A stretch of DNA of 64,000 nucleotides, taken from contig JAGOPC010000002.1 of NCBI GenBank assembly GCA_017992195.1, forward strand, positions 39,595 to 103,594, written 5' to 3'. Below the pieces are notes generated by a model. That model had not been told where the DNA came from and did no database searches. It saw only the letters and a list, made by a program, of their open reading frames with translations. Shown here piece after piece: positions 38,380-49,486 of the stretch. Position numbers and translations under genes: made by a program. The stretch is from Patescibacteria group bacterium (GTDB lineage Bacteria; Patescibacteriota; Gracilibacteria; Absconditabacterales; Absconditicoccaceae). Position 1 is the first letter of the stretch. The number at the start of each line of letters is the position of its first letter.

Positions 38380-41300
38380 ATGGGTAACGTATTTGAGTTC
38401 AAGCTCCAATTGCCGGGCAGTAACTTGGTAGATAAGATCAGCACGTCAGAGATGGCGAAAGATTTCTCGGAGCTTGTAGACAAGTTCAAGCAGGAGTTTG
38501 CTGATGTGAAAGAGAAGGTTGAAAACAGCAAGGTCTACAAGGAGGCGAAGAACGCCGTGAAGAAATTTCCATTGCTCTATGCAGATCCGGCAAAGCTGAC
38601 TTTGACTGTAGGTGAGACGTCGTTTCAGGCAAAAGACGACAAAGAATTTGCTAAGTACGAGAAGATGCTCAATCAGACCCTTGGTGATGCCAATGAGGAG
38701 CTTGCGAATTCAGAGCACCTCAAGACCCTAGAAGAAGAGGAGGCGCTGAAGAAGGCAAGAAAGGAGAGCGAGACCGTGAAGGATGACGTGACAGAGACGA
38801 CAAAGAAGGCGGACAAGGATGTCGAGAAGAGCGAGGGTGAGACATATGAGACATTTTCTAAGAGCTCTCAGCTTGAAGCAAGATATAAAGCAGCGCAAGC
38901 AGCACCTTCTGACGATGCAGAGTTTAACATGACCAGAGAAGAAGAGAGATTACAGAGACTTACAGAGAAGCTCCAGGCATCGACATCAGAGGCTCAAAGG
39001 GAGAGAATTTCAAAAAGAATCGATAAGCTTTCAAGAAAAATCGCTCACAGAAGAGCAAGAACTACAGACCATATGGCCAATGCTGCTGACAATTACGTCC
39101 GCGGTGAGAAGATGGAGCATCAGATGTGGTACTACAACGACATCATCAATGCGTTAACGAAGGACAAGAAGAGCAATAGAGTACACTACTTTGACGACTA
39201 TATTCTTATCGATACCTACCATCCGCTCTTTAAGAACAAGGACAATTCCAATGGTACTATCAAGCTTACCGGTGAAAGTGTAGACGCCTATATGGAGCAT
39301 ACACCCGACGGGAAGAGATATACCGCTGAGATGCAGAAATATTACAATGTCCATCCTGAAGATAGAAACCAGATCGAAAACAAGGGTGGTATGTTGGGAT
39401 TATTGAGTAACAAGATGGTAGAATATACTAATATGTCTCCTAAGTCGGCTGCAGCTATGAAATCAGTTGCAAAGATCGGTTTGATCATCGGAGGAGGAAT
39501 CCTTGCATGGAAGACGATTAAACACATTTTCAATATCGGTGGTGTCAACAAAGACGACAAATACGCTGGATGGAAGCGAGGACTTGGAGCCGCAGCGGTG
39601 CTTTTCGGAGTGCCTATGCTGACTGGTCAGAGTATTGATCAGCTTCTTATTAGCGGAGACGCGAAGAAGGCATGGAAAGACATGAAAAAACTTCTTCACT
39701 TAGAAGGTGTTTCAGATTTCATATCAGATAACTTTGCAGACCTTAATAATCGTGTCATCTATGGAGGCCTTGGGAATATCATGTATGAGGATGTGAGTGC
39801 TGAACAGATGCGTAAATTCACCGTCTTTGATGAAGAGACAGAGAAGACGACGCTGAAGACGAAAGAGTTCAAGACATATAGACAGAAACAACTTAAAGAC
39901 GCGGTAGACGCTGATGACGCTGGCACAGCGCAGAAGATCCAACAGAAGATAGAACTTCTTGATGAAGCGATAAAAACTCATCAGGAGCATGAGATTACCC
40001 ACAGTTATAGAAAGAGTACTCATTATGATACAGTAGAAAACAAGAGTAAACTCTGTGGAGAGCTCTATAAGGACTTCCTCAACGCTCAGGAAGCTGCAGG
40101 GAAATTGCTTGCAGATAACCAGAATCTTAAGATCGAGGATCAGGCAGAGCTTGATAGATATATCGCTGATCAGATCATGAACAAAGGTAAGAAGCCATCA
40201 GAAATCAAACTTAAGGATCTTATCGGCCATGGTGTTATAGTTGTTGTGACCGCTAGTCCAGATGCAGCGCCAGACGCGACAAAAAAAGATAAAGCTGATG
40301 ACGATAAGGCTGATAAAAAAGAAGGAAAGAAGGAGCAAAAAGACGAAGAAAAAAAGGACAAGAAAGAGAAGAAAGATGAGATACAGCCTGAAGCAAAAAA
40401 AGAGAACGCAGACCCATTAGTAGATCGGGAAAAAGTAGAGACATGGACTAAGGATAAGTGGGAGAAGTTCCGTGATGGGGTGAAGTCAGTAAGTATTACA
40501 GTCGCTGAGTTTTCAGCAAGTGTCTTCACTGGTGAGATCTTCCATAGAAATGACTCAGAAAAACTTAAGCAAGCGAGAGGTACATTAAAGTTCGCAAAAG
40601 AGCTTCTTAAGGATCTTACAAAGAGAAAGGAGTTGCAGGAAAAGACTAATATTACTGAAGCGGAGATTCACACGGTCGAGATAGAGATCGAAGAGCTTGA
40701 GTTGCAGGCTATTCAAATGGCTGAGATGATGCAGGATGCTATCGACCCAGTTCTTACTAGCATGGAATGACTCACCGATGAGCAGAAGAAAGAGCTTAGT
40801 CGTGGTATCAGAAAACTGAACTTTGAGCTAAAATTTAAGTCAGCGAATGATATCGTAAAATTCAAAGTGGAAAAGAACGAACTCTTCGTTGAAAGTGCTG
40901 GAGATAAGACGCTTATCAGATATGAGGATGGTAACTACTATATGGATAAATATATGGTGCCATTTAAGGATGCGGAAAGCGTTATACGCTTAGCAAATCT
41001 TACCAACTTTGCCAAAGTGAACTTTGCGAACAGGGCGACTACTAATGTAGAAAAAGCTTGGTTCATCGCAAACGATGGCGATCTTACCTTCGATCCGAAA
41101 ACGACTTGGGATGCTTTCCGAAAGGGAGATGTCAGAGGTATGCTTTCTAATATCACTATTCTTGATGGAGAAGACGGCTACAAGTCAGCGATAAAGAAAC
41201 TTGGATGAGATGTGCTTGAATCACAAAAGGCTCAGTATGCAGACTATCTCAATGCTCTTCAGGATGCAAACGGGAAAAATCTGTGGGTATTGAAGGCAGA

Positions 41301-41871
41301 CAAAGGACTGACTAAGAAAGAGCTTTCAACTATGGAAACAGCCTTCACAAAACCATTAGATCTTATTAAGAGCGGAAACCTTTGAAAGATTGATCGTCCG
41401 CCTACCTATGAAGGCAAGGAAGTTATCAATGACCCAAAGGCTACATTAACAACAGAGGTAGGATATCTCACCCTTAAGAGTCATGGTAAGAGTATCCAGA
41501 TTCGTCCCGGTCTGAAAAATCCTCAAAAATACGCGATATGATATGTGAATGCCGATGAGAAAGATGGCTCACTGGGAGGAGATTGCTTAGATATTGATTT
41601 TGCGACACCAGAAGAGGCTATCAAGGTAGCAAATCTCGTGAACTTCTATAAAGCAGTTTATTCAGGATATGGTAGTAAATGGAGTAAGGCGTTTAATATT
41701 TCAAGCGTTCAAGATGGATTGGAGTTTGCAAAAAACGGCTTTGGCCCAAGCAAATGGTTTGATCTGAATGCTTTAGGAAATAAGACTGCCGTTGATATCT
41801 ACTCACCGGAGCTCAATGCTCAAGGGCTCGAGATATTTAAAGACTGGCTAAATAGCTTACAGGATCGATAG
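38380..41871 (+). CDS. Giant coiled-coil protein A of the 38-56 kb locus
   Basis: 1,163 residues, about four in-frame TGA. No signal peptide. Residues about 25-230 are charged coiled coil. About 345-400 form hydrophobic Gly/Ala-rich helices (AAAMKSVAKIGLIIGGGILAW, RGLGAAAVLFGVPMLTG). About 625-685 is a Lys/Asp/Glu low-complexity linker. The C terminus holds two related domains: one around residue 866 (DAESVIRLANLTNFAKV) and one around 1078 (EEAIKVANLVNFYKAV), each followed by a WSKAF/EKAWF-like element. No known family. It is first of seven consecutive plus-strand genes; an effector or structural role is inference. Confidence 0.7.
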
Positions 41872-41895
41872 TATAATCTGATTACATAGACACAC

Positions 41896-44800
41896 ATGGC
41901 ACCCGGAGACGACAAGATCGATAAGCTGAATACAACGAATGAGACGCAGGAGAACTCTCCTGACGTTTCTGTCGATAATAAAAACGAGAACAATAAGAAA
42001 CAGAAGGAACAGGAGGAAGATATGACAACGAAAAACACACAAACCAATCTTGTAGAACTACAAAAAAAGATCGAAATCATCAAAACATCAAAACAATATA
42101 CTCAAGAGATCAAAGATCAGGCTACACAAATCGAAAGCGATCTTACCGGCGCTCAGATTGATCAAACAACTATTACTACTAAGGCAAAGGAGATTGCGGA
42201 GTTGGAGAAACAAAAAACTCCGCAGACCTTTCCTGAAAAGGTTTGGAACTGGTTTAAGAAGACCTCTTTCGGTACGGCGGTCACAAGTCTATTGAAAAAA
42301 TGGGGACTTGGTGATATCTTTGGAGATACCGAAAGTCCAATTATAGCGCCTAAGAAAAACGCTCCGTCAGCAGCTCCACGTGCGACTCAAAATACGGCAG
42401 TCGAAACTACTGAGACGTCTGAAAATTCAGATGAGGAATCGCCGCAGGTGGATGGAGAAGCTATCGATGACGCTATCATACCGAATGCAGAACCCGAGGT
42501 GAAAGAAGAGAAAAAACCGGAGATGAGTAAAGTAGATATCGAGCGTGAAGTGAAAGTAAGTATGGATAATTTTTGGGAGGTCGTAAAGTCGATAGATAGT
42601 GGCTTTAGTATGTTCACGAAAAACGATAAGGATATTAAGGATGATGGTATAAAGCTTGATGCGGCATATCAGAAGGTGCTTGATCAGCTGAAAAATATTT
42701 CGGAATTTTTTCCGAATGATGAGTCGATGAAGGAGCTTATGAGAAAGACAATGAGTGAGCTTTCTTCGTTCTATAGAGATAAAGCAGAAACAGACAATGA
42801 CCATCATGTTGACCCGATAAAGGCTGTACAGTTGCTTATTCCTACGGTTTCAGAGATAGAAGATGTTATGGGGCAGAAGGCAGATCTTCTTCCTATGCCG
42901 ACGCAGGAAAAACTTATTGAGGAGTTAAAGAAAACTTCTGAAGGAATGAAGATCGCAGATAAGATTGCGGTTCTTGTGGTAAAATGATTGTCTATGGAAC
43001 AGATATTGGAAGATAAGGAGATCCAAAAAGTGTGGAACGATAACTATAAGAAGTTGTTTGATGCTTGGGAGAAAAAATTTGATCACAAATTAGAGTTTAT
43101 CTATGGCAGATATAAGGCGGGTAAGTGTCCTGGTTTAACGCCGTATCAAATCAAGTCGCTGGAAGCTTTGAAAGACCTTCAGGGTGTTTCTGATCGGTGG
43201 GATCGGAAAGATAGAAATGCTTCTATGGCAAAGAATGTTGCTGGAGGCGTGGGTGCTATCGCCGCAGGTATTGCTGTGACAGTCTTTACTGCAGGAGCTG
43301 GTTCTGCTGGGGGTGTCGCTGGTGTTTCGCTTGGTTCCACTCTTTTAGCAGCTGCAGTGTGAGGGACAGTCACTACTGTTGGTTTATGGGCAAATGAAAA
43401 TAAGTGGATGGGTGGTACAGAGTTGGCAGGCAATTTCGTTCTGAATGCGGCACCATTTGGTGTAGGTAAAGTGTTTAGTATGTTAAGAGGTAGTGCTGTT
43501 TCCGCAACTATTATCGCAAGGTCACTGAAGGTATGAAGTTATGTTGCAGAGTGAGCGGTTGATGTGGCTCTTATGAGTTGAGTGCAGACGATGCATGGTG
43601 ACTCGTTTGTAAAGTCGGTCGAGGATAATATCGCCTGGGCTATTTTCCCGTTGCTTCTTCATAAAGGAGCGCCGGCTCTTAAGGGAGTTAAAAGCGCTTT
43701 AGTAGAAAAACTTTTTGCAAGAAAAGATCTTGCAAATGAGACGCTGACTGAGCTTAACAGAGCGAAGATATTAGCGCAGCTTGGTAAGAAACAGTTGTCG
43801 CAGGAGATCCTTGATAAGCTCAATGCAAAGTTGAGTACATTGAAATGGAACGAGACACTTGCTGTCCTTGAAGAGCAGACGGCATTGACGAAGAAAAAGC
43901 AGACATTGCTTGATGATATCACAGCGTATATTCAGGAGAACAGAGTAGGAGTTAAAGCTAAGCTACCTATCAAGTGAGTGTCGTCAGGATTTATTGATAA
44001 CTTTAATCAGATAGGTGATAAACTTATCGTAGTGAACTCTCAATGAGTGAGGAAAGAAGTTACACTTATTAAGTTCGCTGGCAAAGACTCTATCGTAAGT
44101 ATTGATGGCGCAGCTCCTGTGAGAGCAAATCTGACAGGTGGAAAACTTAATGTAAAAGATCCTGCCTTCAGGGGTGATAAGATCACTGGTAGTTATCTTG
44201 CAAAACATAAGAATCCGCGCGGAGTCGATGTGAATGCTATGATGGTGGATCTGCAGACGGCGAAGAGAGATCTCGTAAATGTAAAAGCGCTTAGTGCGAC
44301 CTTTGAAGCCTTTGGACCACAGATGAATGATATAGCAAAGATCTATCCACAGATGCAAAGAGACCTGAGAAACCTTCGCAAAGGAGGAAAGGAGATCGAA
44401 GATTTTATGGGCTATAGGGTAAAGAAGACAGACGGTGGTTTTGAAGTGACTGACGTTGCCACAGGAAATGCGACAACTATGAAGAACAGCGGAGAGGTGC
44501 TGAATTACGTACTCCCGCAAGCAGAAAAATCAGGAACAAAAATACTTACCTATAAGCTTCAGCATCTGTACGATAATATGGATGCAGCCAAATTGGAGAA
44601 GATCCTCCAAAGAGGTAAGGGCGTAAAGAAGATCAACGGCAAGATGCCTGCCTATGAGGTCAGCGTTGATGGTGTGGCATATCAGGTGGAATTCAACTCC
44701 GCGATATGAGCGGCTGAAAAGGTGATCTTCAAGGATTTGCAAGGCAACATCATTACTGATGCGAGTCCGCTGATGCGTTCCCTTGAATCTAAGGTCTTTG

Positions 44801-45243
44801 TAGATATCACTAACAAGTACAGAGTATTTACAAGACAGTGTAAAGATATCAAGACGCCGCTGGGGAAATTGATCCCGGATGCGATGAAACCGAAAATCTT
44901 ACAGGCATTAGCAGATAAACTTCATAAACCACTAGTAGTTATTGAAAACATGACTATATGACCGGTGTTGGAGGCATGTGAAAAATTCGCAGATCTACCA
45001 ACGTTTAGAAACTTTACGCGTATAGTTACCGGTGGTAACACATGGAACTCGTTGCTTCTCACTGGTATACTTATGGCGGACGCAACCCAGAATAATCGAA
45101 CTGATATAGGTCCCGACTATATTAAATACGTACTTGGCTGAACGCTTGCCCCTCTTGTCGGCATAGCGAACGGAGAAATAAGCAAAAAAATCGATAACTA
45201 TAAATGAAGTCAAACGCCCGGCGAAAAATTTACCAAAAATTAA
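41896..45243 (+). CDS. Giant protein B with central Gly/Ala hydrophobic region
   Basis: 1,115 residues, about eleven in-frame TGA. The N-terminal 230 residues are hydrophilic, low-complexity and coiled coil. A short WNWFKKTSFGTAVTSLLKKWG patch lies at about 115. Residues about 443-500 are strongly Gly/Ala-rich and hydrophobic (GGVGAIAAGIAVTVFTAGAG, SLGSTLLAAAVGGTVTTVGL), followed by NFVLNAAPFGVGKVFSML. Such a segment resembles the membrane-inserting pretoxin region of polymorphic toxins. The C-terminal half is mixed alpha/beta (VTLIKFAGKDSIVSIDGAAPV). No catalytic domain recognised. 12 nt before the NlpC/P60 gene. Confidence 0.7.
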
Positions 45244-45255
45244 CTACCCATCCAC

Positions 45256-46320
45256 ATGACAGCAGAGATAAAAGACACCTATGAGGCATTCTATGAGACA
45301 CAGACTGATGCGACTACTAAGCATAAGCTTTCTAAGTTGGAAACAGATATCCAGGCTCATATTTCCACTTCAGCCCGGGATAAACTTGAGAACGCCATCA
45401 CTGGTAGCGAAAAAGATGTGAAGATTAACCCATCGGAACTTATCAGATCTATCTACTCGCAGAGAATGACGAGAGATATCATGATGAAACATCTTGGTGC
45501 TGGAAAAACACAAAAACTTTCTTTGGGAGATAAGATCCGACAAAAGATAAAAGACCGGGGAGCAGATATTCTATTAAAGCAGAAAAATAGTTATGACGCA
45601 GTTTTAACGCAGATGGAAGCCCCAGTAATTGAGCAGTTCAAAGCAGAGTTAGATGACCTGAAGAAAAGTATTGTCGTGGCACCTGCTGCCACGGACGAGA
45701 ATACGACAGCAACCAATGAAACCTCGACAGGAACAAACGAAAATGAGTGATATGCAGAAAAATCTCACTATACTGATGAAGAAAAGAAACAAATAGACGC
45801 TGTTATCGCAGAAGCAAGAAAGTTCGAAGGAACGACATACGCCTATGGAGGAACGACGAAGAAAGGAATTGACTGCTCGTGACTGCGATCCATGGCTTTC
45901 AAGGAACAATATAAAGATGAAGGTGCAACATTTGGTCGTCTTACCGCAGCTCTTTTTGACTCTAAGGCTCCAGACATTAAGACAGCCGATGTAGAAAAAG
46001 GTGACTGGATGTTCCGGGAAGACCCAAAAGGAGTAAGTAAGGGTGGTAAGAACGAAAAGTGAATGAAGATTTATCATATCGAAATGGCCCTTTGAAAACC
46101 TTTTGAAAAGGATGGAAAACGATATGTAAAAACATATGGTTCGTCTAGCGATAAAGAGGTGACAGATGGAAAAGGTAAGCCGCTCAAGAGCGAAAATGGT
46201 GGTACAGGCTACAGAATAAGAGAGATCAGAGATAATCATCACTTTGCAAAACCTACGTATTATGAAAAGCTTGTTGCTATGAAGAAAAACAATGAGTCAG
46301 AGTACAAAAACGTCGCATAA
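45256..46320 (+). CDS. NlpC/P60 peptidase with coiled-coil N terminus (gene C)
   Basis: 354 residues, four in-frame TGA. Residues 1-130 are helical, and about 130-170 a Thr/Asn/Glu linker. The catalytic domain has YAYGGTTKKGIDC207SGL (Cys nucleophile; the Gly after CS is TGA), KGDWMF-x-EDP (x=CGG at residue 254, where NlpC/P60 proteins usually have Trp) and IYH274IEMALG (catalytic His). This class cleaves D-Glu to diamino-acid bonds in peptidoglycan peptides. There is no signal peptide, so it must leave by a non-Sec route or act inside. It lies between giant genes B and D. Confidence 0.85.
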
Positions 46321-46362
46321 TACACACATTATTATACTAACTATTTAGCATTTATCTCCCCG

Positions 46363-49350
46363 ATGGGCTTCAAAGACAAGGGTTTGGAAATCTTCCGTAA
46401 GGTGGTTGACCAGACAAAAGAAGACAAGGAAGTTGACCAGAAGCTTGCGCTCGAACAGACCAAGCATGATTTGCAGGAGCTCAAAGAAAATGTCTCCTAT
46501 ATGACGGCTGTTTTAGAGGAGCTCAAGAAAACTGGTCGGGTCGACGAGCAGAAATTTCAGGCTATAAGCGCCAAGCTCCGTGCTCCGGAGAGTACTGCCG
46601 AGGCGAACCAGGAGATCATAGCCGTTGTTGAGGATATTTATGCGAGATACGACACGCTGCAAACAGACCAGAAGGAAAAGATAAGGACGCTGACCGACGC
46701 ACTAAAAAAGACCAAGCAATCTCTCTCGGTACTGAAAGAAGAAATTTCTCAAAACACTAATATCAATTATGAGACCATCGAGAATGAACTTATCGCTGGT
46801 GCGACTGCAAAACTTGACGAACATCGATATACTTCATGGCTTACGGAGTGATATAAAAAACATATTCATGAAAAGGTAGAAGAGTTGAAAACGGGTAAAA
46901 AGAAAGAGGAAAAGGGGAATCGGGCGAAGTTTACAGCGTCGTTACATGATTGGTTTTATGGATTGATCGGAACGATGTTTGTTGGGAAAAAAGTAGTTGA
47001 TATCGTTGCTGAAAAGATAAGTAAGTATAAAGATGTCGTGGTGAAGAAGGCCGAGGATATCAAAAAAAACGTAGTGGAAACCGCTCAGGAGGCTAAAGAT
47101 AAGATTGAAAAATTAAAGAAGCGGAGTCCCGAAGAGATGAAGAAGGATCTATTGATATCAAAAAAATATATTAAAGATTTTACGAAGAAGTACGGTAAGA
47201 AAGAGTTGACTGATGCGCAGCTTGAAAGAATTTCTACGAAGCTCAATCTTAAGGGAGAGTTGAACGATGGAACAAGTCAGTGGCAGGAGATTATTAAGAA
47301 AAATCAGGGTAACTATCTGGATGCCACATTTCAGGCAGTGATTCTACCAGGGAAAGTTTCAATTGAGTTGATCGGTATCTTAGAGGAGGAAGGGATCATA
47401 GATATGAAGGAGATCGGAATGAATATCGTGGGTAACACTGTAGAATATGGGCTGAAATGATTTGAACTCTTTGGCTCAGGGCTAGCAGTAGTGATGGGGA
47501 AAATGGATATCAAAGAGCTGCATGGACATCTTGCACATCTCTATGAGAAGTCGCCGATGGCAGCGAAATATTTGCTGTTTGGACTGGTCTATAGAAGTAT
47601 GGATGGGCCACTGATGAGACTAGTGATGAACACCGGTGAGTTTATGGCAAAGTCTGTCGTCTGGCCGTTGTTCCAAGCAAAGGATGACGTTGGTACACTC
47701 AAAGATATTTTCTCGGATGCCGCGAAAGGAAATATGAATACATCTATAACGCAGATGAAAGAAACACAGGAACTTATGGCGAAGTTCGGTGTCAAAGATA
47801 AGTGGCTCGCTGATCTCGTAAAAGAGACGGGTGTGGCGACAGAGACGTTTGAGAAGTATAATAAGATACTTTTAAAGGTTCGTTCGTTACCAGACAACGC
47901 ATCTTTTGTAAACGAAGCAAAAAATCTCTTTCCTGGAGATGCTAAAATACAGTCGCTCTTGGGAGGTTATTCTAAAGGTGGGACCAAAAAAGAGTTTCTC
48001 AGCCGGCTTGGATGAGAGCGGGAAAAAAGTTCAATGCAGATAAGTCAGACCTTTAAAGATAGCGGTACAAGACGATGAGTTGAGTTTAAGAATCGGTGAT
48101 CAAAGATGCTTATTGGTGATAATTCGGCGCGCCATGTGATTGTTGATTTTGCTCACAACATCGAAGCTCAAGGTAAGATGGCGCGTAACCTGCTTTCAAA
48201 TATGAACCTCTTCGGCGATATGTCTGATAAGCTGTATATAAAGAGAATGAAGTCGATCCGTGAAGTAATGCATGGAAATGAGATAAAAGACAAAGCGGTA
48301 CGGAAGTTCAATAATGTGGAGGAGTTAGAAGATTTTACAGAGAATGCGAAGTTGTTAGCGAGAAAAGCCCCTGGTACGATCAAATTTCTGATTGGTAAGT
48401 CGCCGATATTTATCGTCGGAGGGCTTGCTCTGAGTGAAGGGGAGACGATGAGTGAAAAGATGCACTCGCTATGGCAAGGAATGATGGGGCTGGTGCCTTT
48501 TGTTGGACCGATGCTGATCTTACGTGATGGAATGCGAGCAGGAGAAAAACAGAACTTTGGAGAAGCAGCGGTAGGAGCTGCATTGATAGGGGTCGATACC
48601 GTACATCTGATCAAGGCTGCGCGTTCATCACAACGAGCAACTGAATTGATACATATGTTTACAAGACCCGTTATAGACATGGTTGAGATCGGCAGATTTG
48701 TGGGACAGACAACAAAGAATAGTTATAAGATGGTGAGGGATGGCGTGAAGCTTGCTCGCGAAGGAAAGATGGCAGGTCTAGGTGAAAAGATACTTGCGTC
48801 GGTAAGAGAGACGCCAAGCAAAAAGCGAGCCGTGATGGCCGCAGTTGCCGCATTGGCAAGCCGGGGAATATACGAATTGATGCCTGAGGGCATGGACAAG
48901 GAGGCTGAGGTGCTTTTCACCAAATATAAGAATGATCCGAATGGACTTGATAAGGCTCTGGCTGAAAATTGGCATACATTTGATCAGGATACGAAAAATG
49001 ATTGTATCAAGTATGCTCTCATGGCAAGACTTTCGCTGAGACCTGAAGATGCAGACAATATGAAGGTCGAATACACGAACGGTACCTATGTGATTGGGGT
49101 TCCAGTTATGATCGAAAAGCAACAAGGCAACGCCATCTTAGCGGCATTTAAAGATAATATCGCGAGAGTTGAGCCGGATGCGAAGATAGAGATGGAAGTG
49201 TCGGGATTAGTAGCATATAATTTTAGAAAAAATCTTGCTGAAAAACTCAAGAACGAAGGTGTAAAGCCGGAAGAGATAGAGCGTACAGTGGAGGAACATG
49301 TGATTGCTTTGGGATACGACGCAGGCATAGGAAAGGAGACAAACACATAA
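46363..49350 (+). CDS. Giant protein D with pretoxin-like hydrophobic region
   Basis: 995 residues, about five in-frame TGA. The first 260 residues are coiled coil with a short hydrophobic patch (WFYGLIGTMFVGKKVVDIV). The middle is helical (GKVSIELIGILEEEGIIDMKEIGMNIVG, AAKYLLFGLVYRSM). At about 670-755 comes FLIGKSPIFIVGGLALSEG, MMGLVPFVGPMLILRDGM and AAVGAALIGVDTVHLIKAA. This PxVGP...AAxxGxD pattern is like the pretoxin membrane region of polymorphic toxins and secreted effectors. The C terminus carries an alpha/beta domain (YTNGTYVIGVPVMIEK). A terminator follows at 49402. Confidence 0.7.
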
Positions 49351-49401
49351 AAGCCTACTAAATACATTTTCTTGTATAAGTAAACACAAAAAGTATCATT
49401 T

Positions 49402-49425
49402 AAGAGTCCCTTGAGGCTCTTTTTT
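49402..49425 (+). terminator. Intrinsic terminator after giant gene D
   Basis: AAGAGTC (49402-49408) and GGCTCTT (49415-49421) with one wobble, 6-nt loop and a T run. It divides the seven-gene locus into at least two transcripts. Confidence 0.7.
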
Positions 49426-49452
49426 GATGTTTGGAAGAGCGCCGAATATACT
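49424..49452 (+). promoter_or_regulatory. Candidate promoter of giant gene E
   Basis: TTGATG (49424-49429), 17 bp, TATACT (49447-49452), directly after the terminator of gene D and about 35 nt before ATG 49487. Confidence 0.4.
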
Positions 49453-49486
49453 AGTAAAAAGAACATTTTATACATTCAAGAAACCC

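Noticed and set aside
45649..46242. 197-codon minus-strand frame opposite the NlpC/P60 gene
   Set aside because: Shadow of the plus-strand gene, with no family and composition typical of an antisense frame.
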